From an uncultured Clostridia bacterium (GTDB lineage: Bacteria > Bacillota > Clostridia > TANB77 > CAG-508), in the NCBI GenBank assembly GCA_934133005.1, contig CAKPAI010000001.1, forward strand, positions 248,001 through 312,000: DNA of 64,000 bases, read 5' to 3'. Position 1 is the stretch's first letter. Every line of letters starts with the position of its first letter. A model generated the notes under the pieces. That model did not search any database and was not told the DNA's origin. It saw nothing but the letters and a program-made list of their open reading frames with translations. Made by a program: the position numbers and the translations under genes. Below, one piece after another: positions 53,256 to 63,800 of the stretch.

Positions 53256-55998
53256 ATATTGGATCTATTTTTCTTTTAATAAGGATAACATCTTTATTGT
53301 CTTCAATATGTTTTATAGTCGATATGATTTTATTTTGGCATTCTGGTGACCAATATATTTTTAATTTTTCTTTTGCTCTTGTTATTGATGTATAAAAAAT
53401 GCTATGTGTAATTAGTTCATCTATCTCATTTGTTATTATAACTTTAACAGAATTATATTCCAATCCTTGTGATTTGTGTATAGAAACAGCATATGCAACT
53501 GAAAAAGGTACAATTGTTGTTAAATCTGAATCATCATCCTCGTCAGCGTTTCTATACTTATTAACATAGAATTTTACAATTGATTTATTATTTTCAGATT
53601 CTCCTACCAATTCTAAATCTAAATATTGAATTTCCAATTCATTAATCACTTTATCTATTTCTACTGAAAACCAAAATCTAAATTCATCCTCTTCTATATC
53701 TACGATTCTTCCTTTTAAATTATTATATATTACTGGTGAAAATCTATTAGTATCTCCAAATATAATTGGATCTCCTACTTTATAAGTACCTAAATCTAGA
53801 ACTATTGATTTGTTGTTATTGTCACTTTGCAAATAATAATTTATACTATTTATTCCATATAGTCCATCATAATTTAGACATAGTATAATTTCATCTTCAT
53901 CCTGCTTCTTAAATATTTCTTCACCAATTTCTTCTGAAAATTCTTTCTTTACTAACATTTCATCAACTCTATCATCGCCATTTCTGACCAATTCCCATAA
54001 ATCTAACAATTCTTGTTTTGTACTTCTCCATGTAAAGTTTAATTCAAATACTGATGTTTGCTTTACTAATTTTTTTGATAGTGTAAACCAGTTTCCAAAT
54101 GTAATAGATTCAATCTGATAAATATCTCCAGCAAGCAATATAGCACTAAAATGTGCTTTTTCTAAAATTTGTCTCATATCCGAATTACTAATTATACTAC
54201 ATTCATCAATTATTAAAATGTCGCATTCAGTATCATTATTAGACTCACTAATAAATTTATGTACTGTCATAAAATTAGAATTTTGATTCTTTACATTACT
54301 CTTTAGATTTTCAACAGCTGAATTTGTATTAGCTAAACATATTTTCTTTTCATTATTATAAAAATATGTCAAATGTTTAATTAGTGTAGTTTTACCTGTT
54401 CCAGCTGCTCCATATATTAAGGCAACTGCACTATTTTCATACATATTTAACAATATATTTTCTTTTTCTGGACAATTAATCGCGTAAATTCCTTTATTTA
54501 TAAAACTTTGAAATGATGCTTTATAGCCTTTTATCCCTTTATTTGTCAAGGAATTTAACTTATTAATTATATTAATAGTATCATTTTCATATCCATGAAT
54601 ATACAAATTATTATTCTCTATTACCAAGCATCTGTTAGGTTTATGTTTATAATAGATTTTATTATTATAAGACTCTACCAATGTTGGAATGTCTCCAAAA
54701 TTTTTGACTTCATCTATGCTTGTATATAATTTATTATTTTGCTCTGTGTTTTTCTTGACATAACTTGCCAATAATTCATCATCTCTTCCTTCTATAGGTA
54801 TTGTCTCTATCAAATCATATCTTGTTGGATTATGATTTATTAATGATGATGCATAAGGCATTTCTTCAAATGGAATACAACCCCATTGTAAATATAAATC
54901 TGATAAAATAGAACAACTATCTGTTGCAAGCTGATTTTTTATGATTCTATTATTGCAATTATATAATAAGTATCTTAATACAACATTTCCTTTTCTATTA
55001 TTTTTTATATAATATCTACATTTATCAATTAAGTCTAATATTCCAGTAGTTGTAGAATTATATTTTATTTTCTCTTTTGCTTTATCATAATATGTATTAT
55101 TCATTGTTGCTAAATCTAATAAACTGTATTGTCCTCTTGTTAATAATCTCATAACCTCTAAATATTCTTTATTATTAGCCTTATAATTTTTATTTATTCC
55201 AAAAATTTTATAAAAATTATTTATTTCACATTCTCTTATTGCGACAGACCAATTGTTTATTATATTTATTGACATATCTCTTCCAAGAATATTTACTTTT
55301 CTTTTAACAATAGATAACTTTATTGAATAATTTGGCATAATATGCATTCTTGTAAATGCTATTATTCTATCATACTTATTAACTTTATCTTTAGCTGGTG
55401 ACAGAGTGACTTCATAATAAATTTTTCCATTAACAAAAAAAGTTTTTATTTTTTGCACATAATATTTATCTCCATTGAATTGAGCAGATGTATTAATTGG
55501 AACTTGTTTTATTACATCAGCAACTTTTTTATAGTAATCACTAAAAGTACTATCTAAATCAACAGGAAAATCAGTTATATTATTTAAAATATCTATGTTA
55601 TAAATTATCTTCATATAATCTTTTAATAATATTAGATATTTATAATATTTAAGCATTAACCTTTCAGCAGAATCATCATTTTCAACGTAATGTGATCTAG
55701 ATATTTGTAAATAATAATGAAATCTTTCAATAAATTTTATATTTCCCTTACATTTTATATCATCTAATGCTATTCTAACTGTTTTATTATCATAATTAAC
55801 AGTTTCTGTTTTTCCTGTTAAATATATCTTAACAGCAATATATTCTACAAAAGTTCTTAATGCATTTAATAAATTTTGAGATAAAAATCCACGATCATTA
55901 TCCGAAAATTTATTTATATTTCGTTCAATATTTGAATTAGCTTCCATTATTCTCTTATCTATACTATTAAAATTATATTTTTCTTCAATTTTTATCAT
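53254..55998 (-). CDS. RecD-like SF1 helicase with a large unknown N-terminal region
   Basis: 914 residues from the ATG at 55998 (AAAGGA, 10 nt upstream; an earlier Met at 56034 lacks a site). The C-terminal half is a superfamily 1 helicase: Walker A YGAAGTGKTTLIKHL (about 550), Walker B CDILIIDECSIIS, LLAGDIYQIESI, and the final SVAYAVSIHKSQGLEYNSVK plus YTSITRAKEKL. This order is that of RecD2/TraA-like 5'-3' helicases. The first 500 residues are not recognised; residues 40-130 are helical with an RFHYYLQISRSHYVEN stretch that could be a HEPN-type R-x4-6-H motif, which I cannot confirm. Next to a Fic gene and a nuclease-ATPase module, so a phage-defence role is likely. Confidence 0.78.
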   Translation of the reverse strand: MIKIEEKYNFNSIDKRIMEANSNIERNINKFSDNDRGFLSQNLLNALRTFVEYIAVKIYLTGKTETVNYDNKTVRIALDDIKCKGNIKFIERFHYYLQISRSHYVENDDSAERLMLKYYKYLILLKDYMKIIYNIDILNNITDFPVDLDSTFSDYYKKVADVIKQVPINTSAQFNGDKYYVQKIKTFFVNGKIYYEVTLSPAKDKVNKYDRIIAFTRMHIMPNYSIKLSIVKRKVNILGRDMSINIINNWSVAIRECEINNFYKIFGINKNYKANNKEYLEVMRLLTRGQYSLLDLATMNNTYYDKAKEKIKYNSTTTGILDLIDKCRYYIKNNRKGNVVLRYLLYNCNNRIIKNQLATDSCSILSDLYLQWGCIPFEEMPYASSLINHNPTRYDLIETIPIEGRDDELLASYVKKNTEQNNKLYTSIDEVKNFGDIPTLVESYNNKIYYKHKPNRCLVIENNNLYIHGYENDTINIINKLNSLTNKGIKGYKASFQSFINKGIYAINCPEKENILLNMYENSAVALIYGAAGTGKTTLIKHLTYFYNNEKKICLANTNSAVENLKSNVKNQNSNFMTVHKFISESNNDTECDILIIDECSIISNSDMRQILEKAHFSAILLAGDIYQIESITFGNWFTLSKKLVKQTSVFELNFTWRSTKQELLDLWELVRNGDDRVDEMLVKKEFSEEIGEEIFKKQDEDEIILCLNYDGLYGINSINYYLQSDNNNKSIVLDLGTYKVGDPIIFGDTNRFSPVIYNNLKGRIVDIEEDEFRFWFSVEIDKVINELEIQYLDLELVGESENNKSIVKFYVNKYRNADEDDDSDLTTIVPFSVAYAVSIHKSQGLEYNSVKVIITNEIDELITHSIFYTSITRAKEKLKIYWSPECQNKIISTIKHIEDNKDVILIKRKIDPI

Positions 55999-56078
55999 CT
56001 TACTTAATCCTTTCTTGTATAATGTAAAAAGCAAAATAATTCTGTAATATAATTACTATTATTTTGCTTTTCTTTAGT

Positions 56079-57014
56079 TTATTTATTTCCAATATAATAT
56101 TTAATCATTTCTGTGTATTGATCCTGCGCATTTAAACAAGTATCTATTAAATATCCTTTTTCTTTATTAGTTTGATATTGATTTAGTCCCCTATAATAAA
56201 ATAGTTTTTCTTTATCTAAAATGATAAATGGTACAATATTATTTTTCAAACATTCTTTAAATGCAATTATTCTACCAACTCTACCATTACCATCTTGAAA
56301 TGGATGTATCTTTTCAAATTTTGCATGAAATTCTATTATTTCATTTATTGTAACTTGTTTCAAAGACTCATACCATTCTAACAATTTTTTCATATCTCTT
56401 TCAACATTTTTAGGATCTGTAGTTTTTAGTCCTCCTACTTCATTAGCTAATTTTTTATAATCTCCCACTACAAACCAATCTTTTCTGCTATCTGATGTTC
56501 CCTCTTTTAATATTTTGTGAAATTCTTTTATCATCTTTTCAGTTAACTTTTTACTTGCTATATCTAACATATAATCAACTAATTTAAAATGATTAGCCGT
56601 TTCTAATACATCATCTAAATCTGTAATAGAATCTTTTTCTGCCAATAAAGTGTTAGTCTCATAAATATATCTAGTCTGATCTTCTGTGAGCTTACTTCCT
56701 TCAATATGATTTGTATTATATGCAAATGTAATTTGAGTATTATGATATAGATTTCCTTTTAATTTCATATTTTTTTGTTCTCTTAACACTTCTAAAATAT
56801 TTATTTTAGATATATCAAAATCATCTTCTTTAATCAATTCATCAACAGAAATTTCAAATATTTCAGCTAACTTTTTTAATGATTCGATATTAGGTTCTAA
56901 TGTTCCAGATTCATATTTAGAAACTGTAGCTGGTTTCACTCCTAATGATTCTGCAATTTCAACTTGCGTCATGTTTTTATTTTCTCTATATAATTTTATT
57001 TTTTCTCCTAACAT
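56079..57014 (-). CDS. HTH-Fic protein (probable AMP transferase with its own inhibitory helix)
   Basis: 311 residues. Residues 1-62 are an XRE/Cro helix-turn-helix (MTQVEIAESLGVKPATVSKY). Residues 95-290 are a Fic domain with HPFQDGNGRVGR (full catalytic motif). An inhibitory helix motif TNHIEG at about 110 fits the (S/T)xxxE(G/N) of class II Fic proteins, which block their own active site. It would transfer AMP from ATP to a Tyr or Thr of a target protein. The helix-turn-helix suggests that it binds its own promoter region (57015-57070). Lies between the helicase and the nuclease-ATPase module, same strand. Good ribosome site AAAGGAG. Confidence 0.9.
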   Translation of the reverse strand: MLGEKIKLYRENKNMTQVEIAESLGVKPATVSKYESGTLEPNIESLKKLAEIFEISVDELIKEDDFDISKINILEVLREQKNMKLKGNLYHNTQITFAYNTNHIEGSKLTEDQTRYIYETNTLLAEKDSITDLDDVLETANHFKLVDYMLDIASKKLTEKMIKEFHKILKEGTSDSRKDWFVVGDYKKLANEVGGLKTTDPKNVERDMKKLLEWYESLKQVTINEIIEFHAKFEKIHPFQDGNGRVGRIIAFKECLKNNIVPFIILDKEKLFYYRGLNQYQTNKEKGYLIDTCLNAQDQYTEMIKYYIGNK

Positions 57015-57138
57015 AATAAAAACTCTCCTTTTTGATTATAATAATATTATATCATATCATTTCCAAAAAAGAAAGTTTTTATTTAATTGTTTTATAATTA
57101 TTTCTAAAATAGAATCATATATTTTGTTATATACTAAC

Positions 57139-58572
57139 TTAATAAAATAAATTTTCTTTCATTTCAATAACCTTTTTATCTATTTCTGAAAAATCATATA
57201 CAGATGCAAAAATTACTTGATATTCTTTAAAATCACGCTCTAATATCTTTATCATAGCAATAGAAGCATTACTTGTTAATTCATTAGTTCGTGGTGAATC
57301 AATTATTATAGGTAAATTCAGTCCATATCTATTTTTAATTTCTAATAAATATGCAATCTTAAAAGAAAATGACATATGTGTCAAAATTCTTCCTGTTTTG
57401 CCTTTTAATTTATTTGTTAATACAAATTTAGAACTATCGCCAATATACTCATCAAATTTTAATTCTTTGGCATATTTTTTTATAGTATTATAAATTGAAT
57501 TCAAATACATGTTATTTTCTGATAATATATTATGCAATTCATTCATCAATTTTTGTTTTCTTCTTGTTAATTGCCCAATTATTTTATCCATTTGTTTTTC
57601 ATTAATATTGACATCTTTTAGCATCTCATCAACTTCTTCAGCAACAGTTTTTACATTAAATAAAATATTTCTATCATTTAGCTCATCTTCAATTTTATTT
57701 ATTTCGTTTTTAATTTTACCTAAATTTATTTCTAATTCTTTTTTTCTTGTTTCATAGAAAATCTGATTTTCATTATAATTTAATATATTATCTTTAGCTA
57801 GTTTAACGGAATTATCATTAGAAATTTTTACATATATATCTAACTTTTCAAGGTAGTCAACTAATTTTTTATTATCTTTTAAAATGCCACTAACATCTTT
57901 AATATCATTTTTTATTTCAGCCTCTCTTATTTTAAGTAATTTTAATTGACTATATAACTCGTTATCATCATTCTTGGTATATGATGTAACTTCTTCAATA
58001 ATATTTTCACTTTTATATTCCGCAATACTTTTTAGTGATCTATATTTTCGTATTTCATCTTCTATCTTTTTTATTTCATTATTAATTGAAGAAACATCTT
58101 TATCGGATAATGCAGAAATAAAATCTTCTATATTAAATCTGTTTTTTCCTATAATTATTCCTCTATTTAGAAGAGTCCATCCTTTTTCTTGGTCAATATA
58201 AAAAATAGCTAATAAATTATTTAGAATCATAATTTCACTTATGTTAAAAATTTTAGAATGTAGCTCATATAATTGTTCAGGTACTATATAAGTTATTTTC
58301 TCATTTTTTTCATTCAAAATAACAATATCTCCTTTTCGTTCAAGTGAATATTGTTGTTCATTTTCTATTATATCTATATGTATAAAAAAATCATCAAAAG
58401 TCTTTATTCCATCTGTTGCAGGTATGTTATATCCTAGTCCGAATAGTATTGCTCTTAGCAAAGTTGTTTTTCCTTTTGAATTTTCTTTACTATAAATCAA
58501 ATTAATCTTATCATCAAAAACAAACTCTCTATATTCATCTTTCCTTTGAATAATAACTTTTCTAATTTTCAT
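57139..58572 (-). CDS. SMC/ABC-like ATPase of a two-gene defence module
   Basis: 477 residues from the ATG at 58572 (a Met six codons earlier is also possible). ABC/SMC-type head split by a coiled coil: Walker A SKENSKGKTTLLRAILFGLG at 28-47, long charged coiled coil about 150-350 (KKIEDEIRKYRSLKSI, EINKIEDELNDR), and the C-terminal half with LTHMSFSFKIAYLLEI and Walker B LPIIIDSPRT near 420. Overlaps the upstream nuclease gene by 11 bp. SMC-like ATPases paired with Cap4-type nucleases occur in Lamassu and ABC-3C anti-phage systems, where the ATPase senses foreign DNA and releases the nuclease. This one is short for LmuB. Confidence 0.75.
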   Translation of the reverse strand: MKIRKVIIQRKDEYREFVFDDKINLIYSKENSKGKTTLLRAILFGLGYNIPATDGIKTFDDFFIHIDIIENEQQYSLERKGDIVILNEKNEKITYIVPEQLYELHSKIFNISEIMILNNLLAIFYIDQEKGWTLLNRGIIIGKNRFNIEDFISALSDKDVSSINNEIKKIEDEIRKYRSLKSIAEYKSENIIEEVTSYTKNDDNELYSQLKLLKIREAEIKNDIKDVSGILKDNKKLVDYLEKLDIYVKISNDNSVKLAKDNILNYNENQIFYETRKKELEINLGKIKNEINKIEDELNDRNILFNVKTVAEEVDEMLKDVNINEKQMDKIIGQLTRRKQKLMNELHNILSENNMYLNSIYNTIKKYAKELKFDEYIGDSSKFVLTNKLKGKTGRILTHMSFSFKIAYLLEIKNRYGLNLPIIIDSPRTNELTSNASIAMIKILERDFKEYQVIFASVYDFSEIDKKVIEMKENLFY

Positions 58573-59587
58573 ATTTGTTAGCCCTTTCAAACATTTGCAT
58601 TATATTTCCTTTTCTTATGAATATTTTTTTTGCAATAATTTTTGAGCAAGCTTTCTCTATAGTTTCCATATTGCTATCTTTATTATTTTTAAAAACTATA
58701 TCGTATATTTCGTTTTCATATTTAATAACAAACTGATTGCTTCTTATTTCTTTATCTTCGATTTTAGCTTTCATTATTAAATTGCTAATCTTATTATATA
58801 CATCAAAGTCAGCTTCTTTATAGTTTATTATCCTATCATACGTATCTAATGCTTCAAAAAAAGTTTCTTCTTCAATTTCCATACTTTCGTCAAACTTTAT
58901 TGAGTTTCCATCGCCTAATTTTAAGATTAAAAGTCTCCACAAAACATCTTCCTTTTTAAATTTTAATTTCATATTATTTTGAGTTGCATTATGTAGTGCT
59001 TCTGACTCTAACATTTGTAGGAATCTATTTTTATATGGTAGTAAATCCGAACTGATAAAAGTTAAAAAGTCTTCAATTTTGGCAATTATATATTTCTGTT
59101 TTGTTTCTTTATCTTCACCAAAAAAAGGGACTTTAGCAATTATTAATTTATCCCTATTTATGTTCTTTTGTAATTGATTAAGTTGAATATCAATTTTTTC
59201 TTTTGAAGCTAAAGATAATTCATTATATTTGAAAAATGATACTAATTCAAATTCATTTGTTCCAGAGTTTAATGGGTTCGGTTCTAAATTACTTATATAT
59301 ATTAGGCTTTCTGAATCATTATCATTAACATCTGATAATGATTCCAAAGCCTTTCTTAATTTTGTTGAATATGAACTCGTATCACCATCATTAATATTTT
59401 GTTTTGATTTTGCTTGTGCATAAATTTTTTTACTATTATTTAATGAAATTTCAATATCTTCCTTTTCTCCTTCTATCTTCATTTCTTTAAATTTTCCAAA
59501 ATATTTTATCATTAAATATATAGCTATATTAATTTGAAATTGCCATCCAAAAGCACTTGCACTTGCATTTCTATTTATAGCTTTCAT
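58562..59587 (-). CDS. Cap4/DUF4297-like PD-(D/E)xK nuclease of the same module
   Basis: 341 residues. N-terminal nuclease signature: FGWQFQINIAIYLM (aromatic and Gln near 13-26), then Glu39, Asp44 (EGEKEDIEI) and the Q-A-K at 58-60 (IYAQAKSKQN); this E...D...QxK spacing is that of DUF4297/Cap4 DNA endonucleases. Residues 100-341 are helical and would contact the ATPase. The gene overlaps the start of the ATPase gene, so the two are coupled. Likely cuts DNA on activation, leading to cell death or phage DNA loss. No third (LmuC-like) gene lies beside it: the next gene upstream is an Mrr-type enzyme, 85 bp away. Confidence 0.75.
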   Translation of the reverse strand: MKAINRNASASAFGWQFQINIAIYLMIKYFGKFKEMKIEGEKEDIEISLNNSKKIYAQAKSKQNINDGDTSSYSTKLRKALESLSDVNDNDSESLIYISNLEPNPLNSGTNEFELVSFFKYNELSLASKEKIDIQLNQLQKNINRDKLIIAKVPFFGEDKETKQKYIIAKIEDFLTFISSDLLPYKNRFLQMLESEALHNATQNNMKLKFKKEDVLWRLLILKLGDGNSIKFDESMEIEEETFFEALDTYDRIINYKEADFDVYNKISNLIMKAKIEDKEIRSNQFVIKYENEIYDIVFKNNKDSNMETIEKACSKIIAKKIFIRKGNIMQMFERANKYEN

Positions 59588-59672
59588 TTATATTACCTTC
59601 TACTCATAAAAATTTAAATTTGGCAAAATTTTAGTAATTTTAATTATTTTTATTATAAGTCAATTTTTAAAT

Positions 59673-60662
59673 TTATTCTTCCACTTCAATTACAGGTATA
59701 AATAATTTCTTTAATTTTATGGTATCTTTAAATTTCTCTGACATATCATCATAGTATTTTAAAATTAAATCTACTAATTCACTTCCATTAATAGATTTTA
59801 TTATTGGATGCTTTTCTAAATATATTTTAGCATTTTTTGCATAATCTGATAAAGTTACAAATAAACCATAATCTCCTTCGTCCATAGTTCCTTTTAATGA
59901 TTGTACTGTAGATTCTGTGATATTTCCATCTTGGCTTTTTACTTGTACAATAATTCTTGGTGGCAATTCATCTTTATATGCAATAATGTCTTTTCCATTA
60001 TCTCCTCCGTGAGGACTAATTTTTGTTCTATATCCCATTGCATTTAATAAATCTGCGACAACATCCTCCAATTCATATCCTTTAAAATTTTTATTTAACT
60101 CTTTTAATACATAATCTTTGGTACTTTCTAATATAGTCTCTGAAGTCGCAAATACATTATCGTCATTTTCTTGATTATTTTTTACCTTCTTTCCATTGTG
60201 AAGAGCATTTATAAATTCATCTGCATAATGCCTTACTTGAAAAAATGATAAAAATGATCCTATTTCATATAATGCACCTTGCGAAAATTCTTCTCTTGGT
60301 AATTTTTTTAACCATTTTACTTTTCTCTTTTGATTATATTCTGTTTCTCTACTATCAAAGAAATATTCCCCTTCAATTTGTCCAATATTAATCATTCTAT
60401 TAAATTTTGTTGGATATATCACATAATCTCCTATTTTAGCTTCATTAACAAATCTAAATAGTTGTCCTGCAGAACCTGCTATAGATTGTTTAGATTTGTT
60501 TGGATAAACTTTATCATAGGCCTTATAATAAGATTCTCTATCTGTATCTATTGTGGATAAATCTCCCATTTCATGCCAACCTATAGCTATGACTTCATCT
60601 TGTAATAATAAATTTTCATTATTCGTATTATGAATTCCCCAAACTATTATTTCCTCACTCAT
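59673..60662 (-). CDS. Mrr-type restriction endonuclease with N-terminal reader-like domain
   Basis: 329 residues from the ATG at 60662 (behind AAAGGAAA; an upstream Met at 60692 lacks a site). Residues 1-150 hold a domain of the EVE/PUA-like or McrB-like kind (IVWGIHNTNNENLLLQDEVI, GSAGQLFRFVNEAKIGDYVI). Residues 190-300 are an Mrr catalytic domain: FKGYELEDVVADLLNAMGYR, HGGDNGKDIIAY, RIIVQVKSQDG. Mrr enzymes cut modified foreign DNA; the N-terminal domain would read the modification. Placed between the defence module and the type ISP enzyme. Confidence 0.83.
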   Translation of the reverse strand: MSEEIIVWGIHNTNNENLLLQDEVIAIGWHEMGDLSTIDTDRESYYKAYDKVYPNKSKQSIAGSAGQLFRFVNEAKIGDYVIYPTKFNRMINIGQIEGEYFFDSRETEYNQKRKVKWLKKLPREEFSQGALYEIGSFLSFFQVRHYADEFINALHNGKKVKNNQENDDNVFATSETILESTKDYVLKELNKNFKGYELEDVVADLLNAMGYRTKISPHGGDNGKDIIAYKDELPPRIIVQVKSQDGNITESTVQSLKGTMDEGDYGLFVTLSDYAKNAKIYLEKHPIIKSINGSELVDLILKYYDDMSEKFKDTIKLKKLFIPVIEVEE

Positions 60663-60838
60663 TATTTTTCCTTTTATGTTATATTTAATCACTTAAATAT
60701 GACATATTCTCCTTTTATTCTACTTTTTATATTATTTTAACCTATATTTCTTATTAATGTTTTATTATACTTGAAACTTCTTTGTATTTATACTTTAGCT
60801 TGCTCATTTTATATATTTGTTCAACTTAAATTTTTCTC

Positions 60839-63800
60839 CTATTTTATTCTAGAATCAATATATTTCCATTCGTCATCTGTTATATTCCATTTTTCACAAA
60901 GATACTTATCTGTATAAATCCTATCGTACTTTCCTAAATCAGGTACAAAACAAAATTTATTTCTTAATACATCTTGTGAAACAACAGCTTGTAAAAGTAA
61001 AAATCTTATTGTTTTAGTAAATAAATATGATTTAAAATTTTTAACTTCTTCTTCTGTATCAAAAGCTCCTGCTACAATAAATGATTCTGTACAACATTCA
61101 CCTGGTTTAGCAATATTCGTATTACCATCATAATAAAATCCAACTGGTTTAGTGAAATCTGTTTGTCCAGCAATTGGAGATCTAGGAACCAGTAATTTCC
61201 ATTTATTTAATAATTTATTTTCATCATGTATATCTTTTAAATCGGCATATCTCTTTCCAATCTTTTGTATAAACCAGCAAGGAACCCCTTTATCTTTAGG
61301 TTTATAATTCGTTGGTAGTCCAAAAGGTTTTTGTGGGGATACCACATTTTCTAGTGTTTTACCATTTTCTTGTACATTAAAGACTTTCCTAATAATTGGA
61401 ATAGCTTGGTTAAATCTCACAAATGTATTAAATTCATTTAAATTTCTTGATGAAGAATATTTAACATTGTTTATAACATTAGTAACTTCACATTCTGTTT
61501 TATTATTTTTATCCCATAAGAAATAATTAACACCACCTGCAATATCAGCTGAATCAAAAACATCTCTAGTATTAGGATAATCAATAATTTTTGTTAAGCA
61601 TGTATCATTTAGCATATCTTTTCTAAACTCATTCAATCCCATACCTCCAGAAAACCATCTCGATGGAGTAATCATGCTTATATATTTAGAATCTATTGAT
61701 TTTGACATATTTATAAACAAATTATATATTGGTTTAGCCTGTGTACCATATCCACCAGTAATTTCTTGATATGGAGGGTTTCCAACCACTGCATCGAATT
61801 TCATTTGCACTCCTTCCTTATTCCAACTATTAGCATTTAATACATAATTAGTAACTGCTGTTATATTTTCATCTAATTTAGTTGCAACATCTTCTATTAG
61901 TAAAGTATTTACATTATATTCTTTATAACCTGCTAATGTTCTTTTTACAATTTGCATTGCCATTTTAGTTTTACAAATTATAAAAATATTATTTTCTAAT
62001 GTTTCTCTCCAAAAATCTTCATTTTTTTCTTCCGTGTAATCTTGCTTATTATAATTTAACAGTCTGTTCATGTATATACTATAAGAACAATACAAAGCAT
62101 ATAAACCTGTTTTTGAATTTATTTCTAATATTTTAACCTCATTATTCTCAAATAAATCCTTGGTAACATTTCCTTGGTTTATAAATCTTGGTTCTTTATC
62201 TGGATAATTAAAATTATATCCTCCAATACAGTCTCCTAAATGCATATTTACTGTTTTCCAAGGTGTAAGTACAGTTTCTTTATCTGGATTTCTAAACATT
62301 GAGAATATTTCAGCTAGCTTTTGTATTCTTTCTTTTATAGGCAATGTGTCTGCATATAATGTTGAATTTCTAATTTGTCTTCCAGCTTCAATAAATATTT
62401 CATTATCATAATATTTAGAGAACTTTTTAAATACATCTTTTGTAACGCCATTAGGCATAAATTCATTCCATGATTTATCATCTACTAATTCAATAAAATT
62501 TTGGCTGTCAATATCTTTATTTATTTCAATATCTGCTCCATATATTAGTAATGGTATTCTTATTGATATTCCTCTCAATATCGACATTGCTGTTGAAGCT
62601 TGTTTTTTCTTTTCTTTTTCTTCTTCAAGTAGTCTTTTTTCTTCTTCAGTTAGCTCTCTCTTAGGTTTCTTTTTGGCTTCTTCTAATTTCTCATATTCTT
62701 CATTATTAAATCCCTGATTGTTAATATCAATACTATCAATTCTTTTTGTTTGTTTACTAACTCCAACTATTTTCTTTAAATCATCAAACTCTTTCAAATC
62801 TATTTCATCCATTTTTAGTAGATTATCATTATAAATATTTTTATCATCAAATCCATTGGTTACAACTCTTTGAGCTACTGCTTTTTTTAATTCTCTTAAC
62901 ATTTGAGTAACATCATATTTAATCATTTTAGAACCATCAATTCCAATAATTGGGCAAAAATTTAGAAAATGGCTCATAATTTCTTGTGATTGAACTGAAC
63001 CTGGTCTTACTGATAATTGACCTGCCTGTGCGGCCATTTTTAATGTTCTATCTGGAGCAAAATCAAACACATAACATTTCTCTTTAACTTTGCCTCCAAT
63101 TTTAGCTGGTGTTTGAACTCTAAATATTGTTTGTAAATAACTAGAAGCCGATGTGGAATATGAGCCAGAAAGCATGAAAACAGCTGTCCATTCTGGTACA
63201 CTAACTCCTGTAGTTAATCTTCCACATGAAATTGTAATAGTATTAGTTTCTTCTGGCTTATCTGTTATTGCTGTTCTTACCTTCTTTAGAGCTTCTTCAT
63301 ATTTTTCTTCTTCATCACCATTTCCTGCTACATTAACAATCTGAAACATTCCAGATCCAAATACTTCATGTTCTTTTAATAATTTACTTAAAGCTTTAGC
63401 CTCTTTAACTCCTGGTACCATCCATAATGAATGCCTAAAATATTCAATATACTCTTTAGTTGAATATGGATAATTAGAATTCTCGTCCTGCTTAGACAAT
63501 AAATTTAAAAACCTATTTATATCATCTTTATGTACAAAATCTCCTTTTTCATATCCTTTTGGAATAGGTTTTCGATCAATCTCTAATTCTCCTGTCCAAG
63601 TTCTAAAAAATTCTCTAAAGTTAAATGCATTATCCGATACATCCACATATCTAGGCATCAATTTATCTAAATAATATGTATAAATATTAAGTTGTGGCAA
63701 ATCGCTATACGGATTAGAATCTCCAAAATGTTCTATATCTGCATCCCATTCTAATTTAGCTGATTGTTCCATAATGTAATCCCATGTATAAATTTCATCT

